Shown here one piece after another: positions 1 through 8,155 of a stretch of 33,130 bases of DNA (positions are counted from its first letter, which is position 1; every line of letters begins with the position of its first letter). Source of the DNA: Candidatus Methanomethylicus oleisabuli (lineage in GTDB: Archaea; Thermoproteota; Methanomethylicia; Methanomethylicales; Methanomethylicaceae); the NCBI GenBank assembly GCA_001717025.1, contig MAGU01000034.1:1-33130 (forward strand). The letters are read 5' to 3'. The position numbers and the translations under genes are program-made. Under the pieces are notes generated by a model, which saw nothing but the letters and a program-made list of their open reading frames with translations, ran no database searches and had not been told where the DNA came from.

Positions 1-171
1 GTCATATTCGCGCTTGCAAGGCTCAGAGGATACAGGGCCGCCGCCATACTGACCGTGACTGGCATGATAAGGGTTGGAGAAGAGAGGGTGAACGACGCGA
101 CCGCCGTCACCGATGTAATCGATGGGACCTTAGTATGCGCACTCGAGTCGCTATCAAAGGTCAGCCTCTGA
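1..171 (+). CDS. Nucleoside phosphorylase family protein, C-terminal fragment (partial)
   Basis: The frame open from base 1 ends at a TGA at 169-171 and gives a 56-residue C-terminus not listed in the ORF track. It reads FALARLRGYRAAAILTVTG and then GEERVNDATAVTDVIDGTLVCALESL, which resembles the last strand-helix-helix part of uridine/purine nucleoside phosphorylases, where a helix, a hydrophobic strand and a final helix close the hexamer-forming fold. Such enzymes cleave nucleosides with phosphate in the cytoplasm. The catalytic part lies outside the window, so substrate specificity cannot be judged. What is seen is only the open frame and the family-like tail; the family name is an inference from pattern. 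Confidence 0.55.
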   Translation, partial: VIFALARLRGYRAAAILTVTGMIRVGEERVNDATAVTDVIDGTLVCALESLSKVSL

Positions 172-855
172 TGGACGGGTGCAGCTCTAATCTAAAATAA
201 TCGAGCTTTTGTCTAAAGCGGCATATTTTGATGATGAAGGGGATCGCAATTAAAATGATGGTAAAAATTGATTTAATCGTATAAATATGATGTTTGTGAA
301 GGCCCGCCTTTTTAGATTAATGTTACATGGATTACACCCGTTGATATAAAAAACCATCATCAACACTAACATGATAAATTGATGCGGTCGTTGAAAAAGG
401 AAGATAATAGAAGCCCTGATACAGTAGATACTGCCGCAGTTGAAAACGGAACGAGCCTGTTGCGGCACCGAAACAGAAACGGAAGGCAGACCCGAACTGG
501 AAGTAGACGGAACCCGAAAGGGGGAAGCCGACAGAAAGGAAAGGAAGGCCGGATGGGTCTGTGAAGGTGCAACGGACAGGATGCATGATGGGACGTATCC
601 AGAGCGTCTAGATAAAATTCGGACGCGGCGACCGCGGTAAGTCGTTGCATGGGATGACAGAAAGGAGAAGTCCAGCCATGGTGGATCTTCAAATTTCTGT
701 AGTCTCCTCAAAACCGCTTTCAACTGCGGTATTTCTTTATTTCGGGTAATTAATTAATTAATTTCAGGTAATTAATTAATAAATAGCCTTGACGATGCGT
801 GAGGGCGTGAATATTTTTTAACAGGAAAGCCGCCTAGGTAGATCGAGGGTATGCT
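172..855. other. Gene-poor stretch with purine-rich tract; no convincing gene
   Basis: About 680 bases lie between the phosphorylase tail and the Toprim gene. The ORFs in the track here (157, 108, 84, 66 and 61 aa) overlap in several frames, are Ser/Phe/Pro or Arg/Gly rich by composition, and have no recognisable domain. Bases 200-370 are AT-rich. Bases about 380-560 are strongly purine-rich on the plus strand, with short recurrences of ACGGAA and GAAAG (for example CCCGAAAGGG, a possible tetraloop hairpin). I looked for RNase P RNA, SRP RNA and tRNA landmarks and found none in the right order. It could be an untranslated RNA or decayed sequence. Confidence 0.5.
739..782. repeat. Tandem 22-bp AT-rich repeat (2 copies) upstream of Toprim gene
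   Basis: Two abutting 22-base units, 739-760 and 761-782, match at 20 of 22 positions. Each begins ATTTC(G/A)GGTAATTAATTAAT. The AATTAATTAATT core is self-complementary, so each unit could bind a dimeric regulator or act as a TATA-like element. It ends 73 bases before the TTG start at 856. The role is inferred only from position. Confidence 0.7.
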
Positions 856-1272
856 TTGCCACACTCACGCAGGTCCCCCAAGCATTTCTTTGACGTTCAA
901 GCCCGGCTGAAGGAGATAATAGACGATGTCAACTTCAGGGTGTCACTGGTGATAGTCGAGGGTAAGCATGACGAGCAGGCGCTCCTCAGGCTAGGCCTGA
1001 AGAGACCGGTGAGGAGGATATGCGACTCCATGATGCCGACGTTCGCCTTTGTGGACGAGGTCGTTGAGGGCTACATGGGGCAGACCGTACTGATCCTGCT
1101 GGACTTCGACGAGGAGGGCATGAGGATGGCGGAGAGGGTAGGAAACGAGCTCGAGGCGAGGGGCGTCAAGATAGACAGATTTACCAGGAGGAGTGTCTCC
1201 CGGTTGCTGCTTGCCGAGGGAATACGCAGGGTGGAGGAGGTTGGCACCATAAGCTCGAGGGCAGAGTTCTGA
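856..1272 (+). CDS. Small Toprim-domain protein (UPF0292-like)
   Basis: A 138-residue cytoplasmic protein with one Toprim fold. The first acidic motif is in VIVEGKHDEQALLRLG (residues about 33-48) and the second acidic pair is in LILLDFDEEG. These are the metal-binding elements used by small primase-like/OLD/RNase M5-type Toprim enzymes, and the length and layout fit the archaeal UPF0292 family of single-domain Toprim proteins, whose biochemical role is not settled. The start is a TTG at 856; the ATG at 851 is in another frame. The next gene follows 48 bases later on the same strand, so they may be co-transcribed. Family assignment is fairly firm; any activity on nucleic acid is inferred. Confidence 0.8.
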   Translation: MPHSRRSPKHFFDVQARLKEIIDDVNFRVSLVIVEGKHDEQALLRLGLKRPVRRICDSMMPTFAFVDEVVEGYMGQTVLILLDFDEEGMRMAERVGNELEARGVKIDRFTRRSVSRLLLAEGIRRVEEVGTISSRAEF

Positions 1273-1320
1273 GGTGCTACGAAACTTTGATAAGGGCTGA
1301 GAAGGGCGAGTTATAGAGGG

Positions 1321-1887
1321 ATGAAAACGGTGCAGGTAGGCTTCGAGCCCAAGATCGCGTTCCTCTGCCCAGTATGCCATAAGGACGTGGAGATGGTATA
1401 CGAGCGCTCAAAGGGGAGTTGGGAGTCTGACCATGGGAGCTGCCTCAATTTTTCATTCGTGAGGGCGCTGCCGGCGATAGGGGGGAGGTCCATAGATGGA
1501 CCGGTCGTGTTCATAGGCATCGAGTCGGACTTCTCGATAAAGGATGCCGTCGAGGAGCTGCGCAGGCTGTGCGACGGCGAGGTTGAGCAGTCAAAGAGAC
1601 AAAAGATAGAGGCGGGGATACGGAGGCTCGAGACCCGGCCTGGCTTCGCCGAGAGGGCGTTGCCATCGGCGATGGATGCGCTCAAGTCGGGGGCATTCGG
1701 CATACGGGTCGTTTCAGGGCGCGGCATTTATGCAACGGTCTGGAAGTCAGGGGAGAGGTACTACGGAGCGGCAGAGGGGGCGGCACAGTCGGATGCCAAC
1801 GGCATCATAGCGACATCATCCCATGATGAGGCACAGAAGTTCATCGCTTACTGGATGCACTACTGGGATTCGCACCACTTCGTCTGA
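1321..1887 (+). CDS. Hypothetical protein with N-terminal CPVC motif
   Basis: I do not recognise this 188-residue protein. Residues 16-20 read CPVCH, followed by C41 and C84, so one zinc knuckle or a redox-active Cys pair is possible. The middle (about 95-120) is charged and helical (DAVEELRRLCDGEVEQ), and the C-terminus ends in an aromatic/His-rich helix (AYWMHYWDSHHFV). There is no signal peptide or membrane segment, so it should be cytoplasmic. It sits between a Toprim protein and an Ard1 acetyltransferase on one strand with short gaps, which suggests an operon but gives no clear function. The ATG at 1321 directly follows a purine-rich TAGAGGG. Confidence 0.7.
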   Translation: MKTVQVGFEPKIAFLCPVCHKDVEMVYERSKGSWESDHGSCLNFSFVRALPAIGGRSIDGPVVFIGIESDFSIKDAVEELRRLCDGEVEQSKRQKIEAGIRRLETRPGFAERALPSAMDALKSGAFGIRVVSGRGIYATVWKSGERYYGAAEGAAQSDANGIIATSSHDEAQKFIAYWMHYWDSHHFV

Positions 1888-1942
1888 GCAAAGCTAAAAA
1901 AGGGGGGCAGTTAAGGATAGAAAAAAATGAGGGCCTGACCAA

Positions 1943-2452
1943 GTGGCGGAGAATGTCACGATAAGAGAATTCAAACCTGACGATCTCGAGTCTGTCATGA
2001 CGATAAACAAGGTATGCCTCCCAGAGAACTACTCCCCAGGGTTCTTCCTCGAGCACTTCTACGAGAACCCGCGGATATTCCTAGTCGCAGAGATGGGAGG
2101 GAGGATAATCGGCTACAACATGTGCAGGATAGAATTTGGCGTCTCGAACCTTAAGACAGCATTCGTCCGGAAGGGCCACGTCATATCGATAGCCGTGATG
2201 GAGGAGCACCGCGGCAAGCACGTCGGCCTCAGGCTAATGGAAGAGGGCATGCGTAGAGTAAAGAATGAGGGCGCATCGGAGATGTATTTAGAAGTGAGGG
2301 CCAGCAACAGAGTCGCCATCGAGATGTACCGCAAGCTCGGATTCAGGGCAGGCAAGTCCCTCGAGGGGTATTACCGGGACGGGGAGGATGCATATCTGAT
2401 GGTATCCGACCTCTCTTGCGATGATTTAGCAAGAGAGAAGGCGGCGATGTGA
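1943..2452 (+). CDS. Ard1-type protein N-alpha-acetyltransferase (GNAT)
   Basis: A 169-residue GNAT acetyltransferase predicted to acetylate protein N-termini with acetyl-CoA in the cytosol. It follows the archaeal Ard1 pattern known from Sulfolobus: LPENYSPGFFLEHF near the N-terminus for peptide recognition, GYNMCRIEFG, RKGHVISIAV leading into the acetyl-CoA loop, and EVRASNRVAIEMYRKLGF followed by GYYRDGEDAYLM at the end. The pyrophosphate loop is RGKHVG rather than the usual R/Q-x-x-G-x-G/A, a mild variation. The start is GTG at 1943. The end is followed by a minus-strand gene, so this is the last gene of the plus-strand group. Confidence 0.88.
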   Translation: MAENVTIREFKPDDLESVMTINKVCLPENYSPGFFLEHFYENPRIFLVAEMGGRIIGYNMCRIEFGVSNLKTAFVRKGHVISIAVMEEHRGKHVGLRLMEEGMRRVKNEGASEMYLEVRASNRVAIEMYRKLGFRAGKSLEGYYRDGEDAYLMVSDLSCDDLAREKAAM

Positions 2453-2507
2453 AGGGCAGACGGACGGAAGCAAGGAAGCAATTGCCAAGGACGCGAAGCA
2501 GCCGAGT

Positions 2508-2720
2508 TTACGAGCGCTCGTTCATTTTAGCAGCAGACCTTCGTGCGACTTGGTAAGCCATGTAGCAGACCATCAAGACCGTTGGCAGGTAGAACAGCGA
2601 CACCTCGAAGATCGGTTCGAAGAAAGGCGCCCCTGACAGCCTCGAGAGACCGGCGCAGCACGCGAGCGCCGCCATGATCAGCGTGCCGATAGCCGTGTTC
2701 GTCAGTTCTTCGCTTGCCAT
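2508..2720 (-). CDS. Small membrane protein, two predicted TM helices
   Basis: A 70-residue protein with two hydrophobic stretches, about residues 9-25 (AIGTLIMAALACCAGLS) and 36-57 (VSLFYLPTVLMVCYMAYQV), and a positive C-terminus (ARRSAAKMNERS), consistent with both ends facing the cytosol. I do not recognise a family. A TATA-like TTTTTATATTT on the minus strand at about 2738-2750 would place transcription start close to the ATG at 2720, i.e. a leaderless transcript, which supports it being real. It is divergent from the thermosome gene. Confidence 0.55.
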   Translation of the reverse strand: MASEELTNTAIGTLIMAALACCAGLSRLSGAPFFEPIFEVSLFYLPTVLMVCYMAYQVARRSAAKMNERS

Positions 2721-2806
2721 ATCAGAAGAACGGCGCGGGAAATATAAAAAGGTAGGTGCTCATACGAATGGATCCCGTTGGAGTAGAAGCTAAGGGCATC
2801 GAAATC

Positions 2807-2814
2807 AATATATA
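2807..2814 (+). promoter_or_regulatory. TATA box of the thermosome gene
   Basis: AATATATA at 2807-2814, with GAAATC just upstream as a possible BRE. It would start transcription near 2838, leaving a leader of about 30 bases that contains the AGGTGG ribosome site at 2855-2860 before the ATG at 2869. Confidence 0.6.
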
Positions 2815-2868
2815 GAAGCGCATACTGTTTTTTTCGGGAAGAGTTTTACAACCCAGGTGGTTTATAGC

Positions 2869-4527
2869 ATGGCGGCGAATCAGAGTTTACCCGTATTGGT
2901 ACTGAAGGAAGGGACGTCTAGATCCACCGGCAGGGACGCGCAGAGGGCCAACATAATGGCAGCTGTGACCCTTGCTGAGACGATCAGGTCCTCCCTCGGT
3001 CCAAAAGGAATGGACAAGATGCTAGTAAGCAGCTTCGGGGACGTAACCATAACCAACGACGGCGCAACGATCGTCAAGGAGATGGACGTCCAGCACCCAG
3101 CTGCTAAGATGCTGGTCGAAGTTGCGAAGACTCAGGACCAAGAGGTCGGCGACGGAACTACTACTGCAGTCATCCTCGCAGGGGCGCTGCTGAAGAAGGC
3201 CGATGAGCTCTTGGAGCAGGATGTGCACCCGACGGTTATAATAGAAGGCTACAAGAACGCCATGGAAAAGGCGCTGGAAACCATCGATAAGATGGCGAGG
3301 TCGGTGAACCCGATGGACAAGAAGATGCTCACGGATGCTGCAATAACGTCGCTCAGCGGGAAGAGCGTCGTCTCTGGCCACTACGAGAGGCTTGCCCAGC
3401 TGGTCGTAGACGCCGTTGTTCAGGTGGCTGAGAAGGACGGCGACAAGTACAAGGTCGACGTGGAGAATGTCAAGCTCGAGAAGAAGAAGGGCGAGTCGCT
3501 TGACCAGACCGAGCTCGTGAAGGGCGTCGTCCTAGACAAGGAGGTCGTCCACCCAGGCATGCCGAAGGTGGTAGAGGACGCGAAGATAGCTATACTCGAC
3601 TGTGCTCTCGAGATCGAGAAGACCGAGATCACCGCCAAGATCAACATAACCAATCCAGAGCAGATGAAGAGCTTCCTGGATGAAGAGACGACGATGCTGA
3701 AGGAGATGGTCGATAAGATAGCCAGCTCAGGTGCAACGGTTGTTGTCGTCCAGAAGGGAATAGATGACATCGCGCAGCACTACCTTGCCAAGAAGGGCAT
3801 AATGGCGGTAAGGAGGGCAAAGAGGTCCGACGTCGAGAACCTCGCCAGGGCGTGCGGCGCAAGGATAGTCACGACCGTAGACGACCTGACAAAGGCAGAC
3901 CTCGGCTACGCAAAGAACGTCGAGGAGAGGAGGGTTGGAAAGGACAAGATGATATTCGTAGAGGGCTGCAAGAACCCCAAGGCTGTGACGATCCTTGTGA
4001 GGGGAGGCACAGACAGGATGGTTGACGAGGCGGAGAGGTCGCTCTACGATGCGAAGTGCGTTGTGAGGAACATAGTCCAAGACCCATGGCTAGTACCGGG
4101 TGGAGGCTGCCCGGAGGAGGAGGTAGCCACCAAGCTCAGGGAGTACGGTAGGACATTCAGTGGCAGGGAGCAGCTGGCTGTACTAAAGTTCGCAGAGGCG
4201 ATGGAAGAGGTGCCGGTTACCCTAGCCGAGAACTCCGGCCTTGACCCGGTAGACATGCTGGTTGAGATAAGATCCGCACACGCCAAAGGGCAGCAGAACG
4301 TTGGCATAAACGTGAATGCCGGTAAGACCGGCGACATGGCAAAGGCTAACGTCTTTGAGCCGGCGAGCGTCAAGAAACAGGCAATAAAGTCCGCCACAGA
4401 AGCGGCTATCACAATCCTCAAGATCGATGATGTGATAGCAGCAAGCGCCCCGAAGGGTGGACAGCAGGCACCACCGGAGGGAATGGGCGGAATGGGCGGA
4501 ATGGGCGGAATGCCAGGTATGATGTAG
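2869..4527 (+). CDS. Thermosome subunit (group II chaperonin)
   Basis: A 552-residue subunit of the double-ring archaeal chaperonin that folds proteins in the cytosol using ATP. Visible hallmarks are NDGATI (63-68), GDGTT (94-98) for the nucleotide site, LGPKGMDKM near the N-terminus, and PGGGCPEEE in the C-terminal equatorial domain. The tail is the typical Gly/Met repeat ([13 protein letters not shown]) that projects into the cavity. I prefer the ATG at 2869 to the GTG at 2857 used in the track, because AGGTGG at 2855-2860 lies eight bases before that ATG and the protein then starts like other thermosomes. rpoK follows after one base, so the two are probably co-transcribed. Confidence 0.97.
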   Translation: MAANQSLPVLVLKEGTSRSTGRDAQRANIMAAVTLAETIRSSLGPKGMDKMLVSSFGDVTITNDGATIVKEMDVQHPAAKMLVEVAKTQDQEVGDGTTTAVILAGALLKKADELLEQDVHPTVIIEGYKNAMEKALETIDKMARSVNPMDKKMLTDAAITSLSGKSVVSGHYERLAQLVVDAVVQVAEKDGDKYKVDVENVKLEKKKGESLDQTELVKGVVLDKEVVHPGMPKVVEDAKIAILDCALEIEKTEITAKINITNPEQMKSFLDEETTMLKEMVDKIASSGATVVVVQKGIDDIAQHYLAKKGIMAVRRAKRSDVENLARACGARIVTTVDDLTKADLGYAKNVEERRVGKDKMIFVEGCKNPKAVTILVRGGTDRMVDEAERSLYDAKCVVRNIVQDPWLVPGGGCPEEEVATKLREYGRTFSGREQLAVLKFAEAMEEVPVTLAENSGLDPVDMLVEIRSAHAKGQQNVGINVNAGKTGDMAKANVFEPASVKKQAIKSATEAAITILKIDDVIAASAPKGGQQAPPEGMGGMGGMGGMPGMM

Positions 4528-4528
4528 A

Positions 4529-4792
4529 TTGAGTCAAGAAAAAGAGAGTAAGGAACTAATAGGCCCCTCCGTGTTAACAAGGTTCGAGAGAGCCCGTGTG
4601 ATCGGTGCAAGAGCGCTCCAGATATCGATGGGGGCGCCACCGATCGTGGAGGTGCCTGGTAGAACTCCGCTAGAGATCGCTACGAACGAGCTCAATGCTG
4701 GCGTGCTGCCGATGACGATAAGGCGGAGGCTCCCCAACGGGAAGCACCAAGACATACCGCTGAAGTGGCTGATCAAGAATCAGCCCAACTAA
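4529..4792 (+). CDS. rpoK: DNA-directed RNA polymerase subunit Rpo6 (RpoK)
   Basis: An 87-residue homologue of eukaryotic RPB6 and bacterial omega, which helps assemble and stabilise the large polymerase subunit. The conserved core reads [20 protein letters not shown], then PPIVEV and [20 protein letters not shown], ending in KWL. The length is normal for the archaeal subunit plus a short polar N-terminus. The TTG start at 4529 is one base after the thermosome stop, so translation is likely coupled. Downstream lies a run of T-tracts that can end transcription. Confidence 0.95.
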   Translation: MSQEKESKELIGPSVLTRFERARVIGARALQISMGAPPIVEVPGRTPLEIATNELNAGVLPMTIRRRLPNGKHQDIPLKWLIKNQPN

Positions 4793-4797
4793 TCTTT

Positions 4798-4833
4798 CTT
4801 TTACATTTTTTGTTTTTTTCAACTTTTTACTTA
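4798..4833 (+). terminator. T-rich terminator after rpoK
   Basis: Successive T-tracts (TTTCTTTT, ATTTTTTG, TTTTTTTC, CTTTTTAC) directly after the rpoK stop fit an archaeal intrinsic terminator, which needs oligo-T rather than a hairpin. The next gene, larB, is convergent. Confidence 0.65.
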
Positions 4834-4993
4834 ACTGATCACATGCTTCTCGAACTACAACTCTGCGTAGTTGCAACAGTTCACATCGTGCCATCAAGAC
4901 TTTAAACGGCCAGCCATTTTTGCCGCACAGGCTGCGTCTGATCAATAAAGCTGCAACAAGCGACAGGGACTCGCATGCGCATAAGGAGGCAGG

Positions 4994-5872
4994 TCACGCC
5001 CTTCGCGCTGCGATCATCGCGGCTGCCACAGCGGCACCTACGCCATTGTCTATGTTTACTACAACGAGGCCGGGGCTGCAGCTCTGCAGCATGGATACCA
5101 GCGCACCTTTCCCCTTGCCCCCAACACCATATCCAGATGACGCCGGGACGCCGATGACAGGGAACGGCACCAGTCCGCCAATTACCGAAGCTAACGCGCC
5201 CTCCATGCCCGCGACGACTATTGCAGCTGCGACCCCCTCCTCAATACTCGTCTTCACGGCAGGGAACAGGCGGTGGATGCCTGCAACGCCCACATCGTAG
5301 AAGACCATCGCCTCGCATCCCATCTCGGCTAGTATTGCCCTTGCCTCCTCGGCCACGCCTGCATCGGCGGTGCCAGCAGTGAATATGGCGACCTTGCCCC
5401 CGTGCGGCTTTGGAGGCTGCCCCCGCTCACCGTCCCTAAGCACCATTACCCGGCTCCTCCTGTCGTACTGCAAGGTGGTGCCGGTGAAGCGCTTGGCGAT
5501 GCCACGGGCTTTGCGCTCTGAGACTCGCGTTAGGATAGCCCTCCCGGTCTCCTTAAGCAGAACGGAAGAGACGCCGATTAGGTCTTCGAGCGTTTTTGGC
5601 TCGGCGAAGACGATCTCCGGAACGCCCTTTCGCGCCTCCCTTGAGATGTCTAGGCACGCCCGTTCAACGGTGGTTGTGGCAAGGAGGCGGATCTTCCCCG
5701 CAGCCTCATTGGCAGTGAGCTCTCCGTTGCGGACCATCTCCAAGATCTTCGAGAGCTCCAAATCAGACACCGCCAGAGTTATTTCGTGTAATACTGCTAT
5801 TCGTGATAAGTTCATAGGAGATGGTATTTGAAGGTAATGCAATAAAATCGGTGCAGCTCGACGCGAAATCAC
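4994..5872 (-). CDS. larB: LarB-like pyridinium-3,5-biscarboxylate mononucleotide synthase (nickel-pincer cofactor)
   Basis: LarB carboxylates nicotinate adenine dinucleotide and hydrolyses its phosphoanhydride, the first step to the nickel-pincer nucleotide. It shares a fold with PurE, AIR carboxylase. Visible family motifs are GTADAGVAEEA, YDVGVAGIHRLFP, VVAGMEGALASVIGGL and VVNIDNGVGAA, with the helical N-terminal part (LELSKILEMVRNGELTANEA) also typical. The GTG at 5872 overlaps the upstream stop as GTGA, which suggests coupling, but it adds a tail unlike the family; an ATG at 5815 is an alternative start. No larC or larE is in this window. Third gene of an operon after S25e and a cyclophilin-like protein. 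Confidence 0.88.
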   Translation of the reverse strand: MISRRAAPILLHYLQIPSPMNLSRIAVLHEITLAVSDLELSKILEMVRNGELTANEAAGKIRLLATTTVERACLDISREARKGVPEIVFAEPKTLEDLIGVSSVLLKETGRAILTRVSERKARGIAKRFTGTTLQYDRRSRVMVLRDGERGQPPKPHGGKVAIFTAGTADAGVAEEARAILAEMGCEAMVFYDVGVAGIHRLFPAVKTSIEEGVAAAIVVAGMEGALASVIGGLVPFPVIGVPASSGYGVGGKGKGALVSMLQSCSPGLVVVNIDNGVGAAVAAAMIAARRA

Positions 5873-6261
5873 GTGCGCTCATTGTCGACACAGACCTTGA
5901 CGTACTCTCCCTGCTTTACATTCCGCAGCTGCTCAAGGTCGCTAGTGATCTTGCCGATTATGTTGACGGCGCTGTATGGCTGGGTCTTGCCGAAGAATAT
6001 GCAGAACGCTTTTCCAGGCGGCCAGTAGGCGATGTCGCCGGCATTCACAACGGAGCGGACCTTCTCAGGCCCGGCGGCAACGGCTATGTCGAAGTAGATC
6101 TCCTCCTTCCACAGAAAGGTCCTCGAGTTGAGCGGCAGCGCATCGGTTATGGCCTCCACAGTCCTCGGCGCATAGATCCGCACCAGCTCGCCCTTTGCAA
6201 CGACCTGATTAAAAGAGATGGAGATGGGGCAGCGCTCGATCCGGCTTAACAATGGCAGCAC
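5869..6261 (-). CDS. Cyclophilin-like fold protein (TM1367/DUF369-like)
   Basis: A 130-residue protein with the pattern of the archaeal/bacterial cyclophilin-like beta-barrel family: ITDALPLNSRTFLWKEEIYF, then GDIAYWPPGKAFCIFFG, then SAVNIIGKI and a final strand. The WPPG and FCIFFG stretches are the most diagnostic. Members resemble cyclophilins in fold but their isomerase activity is not established. The GTG start at 6261 lies seven bases after the S25e stop, and its own stop overlaps larB by four bases, so the three genes form a tight operon. The N-terminal 15 or so residues are not well matched, so the start is uncertain. Confidence 0.75.
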   Translation of the reverse strand: MLPLLSRIERCPISISFNQVVAKGELVRIYAPRTVEAITDALPLNSRTFLWKEEIYFDIAVAAGPEKVRSVVNAGDIAYWPPGKAFCIFFGKTQPYSAVNIIGKITSDLEQLRNVKQGEYVKVCVDNERT

Positions 6262-6268
6262 CTGTGTG

Positions 6269-6571
6269 CTACGCGGCAGGAACGTATATCTCTACCCTGC
6301 GGCTCTTCATGAGAAGCTTCAGCGAGCCTTGAGAGGCCATGTCCTTCAATAGGTCCTTCGAGATGCTGTACTTCAAGTTGTACTTTGAGTATATCTGGTA
6401 GGGTGTCACGTACTTCATCTTCGGGACGTCCTTCCAGATCTGCTCTAGGATCTTTGGATCGACTATAGCAGTCGTAGTTGCCTTCTGGATCTCCTTCTTA
6501 GGCGCTTCCTTCTTCTTGTCGTCGTAAGCGCCCTTCGCATGCTTCGGCACAGTCTTCTTAGCTCCGCCCAT
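6269..6571 (-). CDS. rps25e: 30S ribosomal protein S25e
   Basis: A 100-residue ribosomal protein with the family plan: a basic, lysine-rich tail (AKKTVPKHAKGAYDDKKKE) followed by a compact winged-helix-like domain reading YVTPYQIYSKYNLKYSISKDLL and SLKLLMKSRRVEIYVP. S25e belongs to the archaeal/eukaryotic set of small-subunit proteins and is known mainly from Crenarchaeota-type archaea, so it is a useful hint to the host. A TATA-like TTATAAA on the minus strand near 6602-6609 sits at the expected distance for a short leader, so this is the first gene of the operon with the cyclophilin-like protein and larB. Confidence 0.95.
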   Translation of the reverse strand: MGGAKKTVPKHAKGAYDDKKKEAPKKEIQKATTTAIVDPKILEQIWKDVPKMKYVTPYQIYSKYNLKYSISKDLLKDMASQGSLKLLMKSRRVEIYVPAA

Positions 6572-6601
6572 AAGTTACACCCTATACAGAGAGCAAATAG
6601 T

Positions 6602-6610
6602 GTTTATAAT
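6602..6610 (-). promoter_or_regulatory. TATA box of the rps25e operon
   Basis: Reverse strand reads ATTATAAACA here, about 31-39 bases before the S25e ATG at 6571, which predicts a leader of roughly ten bases. It lies in the short gap between the tetraether-synthase-like gene end and S25e. Confidence 0.55.
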
Positions 6611-6623
6611 AAAAATGTTTTGG

Positions 6624-8093
6624 TCATGGCTTGCCCGGACTGGGTTGCCCCGCTAGGGCTGGCTCGAGCCTTGACCTGTGTATCGAGTTCATGGTGCAGA
6701 ATGGCACAATCTTGCCGTCAGGTAGGGCGTAGTGTATCGTGCACCGCTGTACACGCTGGAGGTCGAAGTTGTAGGGATCCATAAAGTGCATGCAGCCTAC
6801 CAAGATCACCTTCTTCATGAACTCGCCCAGGGACTCGTAGTCGGCATGCACTAGCACGGAGGAGAGCAGGTTGCCGAGAAGGCTCATCTTGACGTGCCTG
6901 GTCGCCCCCAGCAGGCGCATCTTAGCCCTCATGTTGGAGCCCTTCTGGCAGTCTTCATACACCTTGTTCATCGCGTCCATGAACTTCTCAACGTTGGCAT
7001 ACCGGGTTATAGGGACTAGGCGGTCGCCCTCGGGGAGGATGATCGTCGCCATGCCGCATTCCTGGTGGTTCGTGAACTCCTGGTACCTCTTCCCCTTAAG
7101 TGCGCCAACTGCCCTTGAGATGGGGAGGACTACCGGTATTGGGTAGAAGTCGGTCGCCCGCAGCTCGCCTCCGGTCTGCGCCTCTGCGAGCTTTAGCAGG
7201 TCAGGTATAGTTATACGCATCTCCCTCAGCTTCGCCCGGTCTATTCGACCTGCCATGGAGACCGGCTGGAAGTTGACGCCCCTCACGACGTCGCAGTTCT
7301 TGGCGGCGAACCTTATTATGTCCCCCACTTGGTCATCATTTACGCCCTTAACGAGGGTAGGAACGAGCACGAGGCTGTGGATGCCGACCGCCCTACAGTT
7401 CTCGATCGCCTTCTTCTTCGTCTCCAACAGGTCAAGCCCCCTTGCCGCGATGTAAGGGCCGGGCTTCATGCCATCGAACTGCAGATAGAATGTGCTTGCG
7501 CCTGCCTCGTATATCCTCTTCAGGAACTCTAGGTCCTTGGATATCCTGATGCCGTTTGTGTTCACCTCCACGTGATCGAAGCCCTCGTCCTTAGCCATCC
7601 GGATAAGGCCGGGCAGGTCTTCCCTCATCGTCGGCTCCCCGCCTGAGAACTGCAACGCGTTTGGGGGGACGGGTTTGCTGCTTCTCAGGTTCTTCAGCAT
7701 GTCCCTTATCTGTTCCTTGGTAGGTTCGTAGCGATATCCTGCGGTCTCTGCATTGGCGAAGCAGATAGGGCAGCGGAGGTTGCAACTATTGGTGACGTCG
7801 ATGATCGCGAGGACGGTTTGCGATTTGTGGTCGGGGCATATCCCGCAGTCGAACGGGCAGCCATCCTTGACGGCCGTCTGAGGGTTATTCGGCCCCTGAC
7901 CGATGCTTTCATACTTCTCGGCCCTTTTGAAGAGCTCGTAATCGCTCCAGTAAACATCATCATATCTTCCGTGCTTCTCGCACGTCTTTCCCATGTAAAC
8001 CACGCCCCCTTCTTCATAGATCTGCGCGTCGATGACGCTAAGGCACTCGGGGCAGAGGCTCTTTGTCGTCTTGAGGACCTGCATGGTGACCAC
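6624..8093 (-). CDS. tes: Radical SAM protein of the tetraether lipid synthase (Tes) family
   Basis: A 489-residue iron-sulfur protein of the MJ0619/Tes group, which joins the phytanyl tails of two archaeol-type lipids into membrane-spanning tetraethers by radical chemistry. The N-terminus holds a Cys cluster (C14, C17, C38) like the family's rubredoxin-like part, then GCPFDCGIC (C79, C83, C86). The SAM-cluster motif CNLRCPIC is at 104-111, and SGGEPT is the SAM-binding loop. The C-terminal cluster cysteines (C434, C451, C466) lie in VGCMHFMDPYNFD and YALPDGKIVPFC, diagnostic for this group. Start is GTG 8093 or ATG 8084. The gene is divergent from a TrmB regulator. Other radical SAM methylases of this broad family are the main alternative. 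Confidence 0.85.
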   Translation of the reverse strand: MVTMQVLKTTKSLCPECLSVIDAQIYEEGGVVYMGKTCEKHGRYDDVYWSDYELFKRAEKYESIGQGPNNPQTAVKDGCPFDCGICPDHKSQTVLAIIDVTNSCNLRCPICFANAETAGYRYEPTKEQIRDMLKNLRSSKPVPPNALQFSGGEPTMREDLPGLIRMAKDEGFDHVEVNTNGIRISKDLEFLKRIYEAGASTFYLQFDGMKPGPYIAARGLDLLETKKKAIENCRAVGIHSLVLVPTLVKGVNDDQVGDIIRFAAKNCDVVRGVNFQPVSMAGRIDRAKLREMRITIPDLLKLAEAQTGGELRATDFYPIPVVLPISRAVGALKGKRYQEFTNHQECGMATIILPEGDRLVPITRYANVEKFMDAMNKVYEDCQKGSNMRAKMRLLGATRHVKMSLLGNLLSSVLVHADYESLGEFMKKVILVGCMHFMDPYNFDLQRVQRCTIHYALPDGKIVPFCTMNSIHRSRLEPALAGQPSPGKP

Positions 8094-8155
8094 GAAGAGG
8101 TTAGTGGAACAGCATTATATTTGAGATTTTTCATACGAATCATATGGTGTAATGT
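8094..8155. promoter_or_regulatory. Shared intergenic promoter between tes and the TrmB regulator
   Basis: Only about 60 bases separate the two divergent starts. CATTATATTTG at 8113-8123 can serve as a TATA element in either direction. On the minus strand it would give a transcript starting close to the tes start codon (leaderless), and on the plus strand one starting near 8145, just before the TrmB ATG. A regulator bound here would affect both genes. Confidence 0.5.

Noticed and set aside
380-700. RNase P RNA or SRP RNA gene
   Set aside because: Words similar to ACAGAAAC and GGAGAAGTCC occur, but in the wrong order and without the conserved paired core.
250-723. 157-residue minus-strand ORF and overlapping 108/84-residue ORFs
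   Set aside because: The sequences are low-complexity products of the purine-rich tract, overlap each other in several frames, and have no start signal or family pattern.
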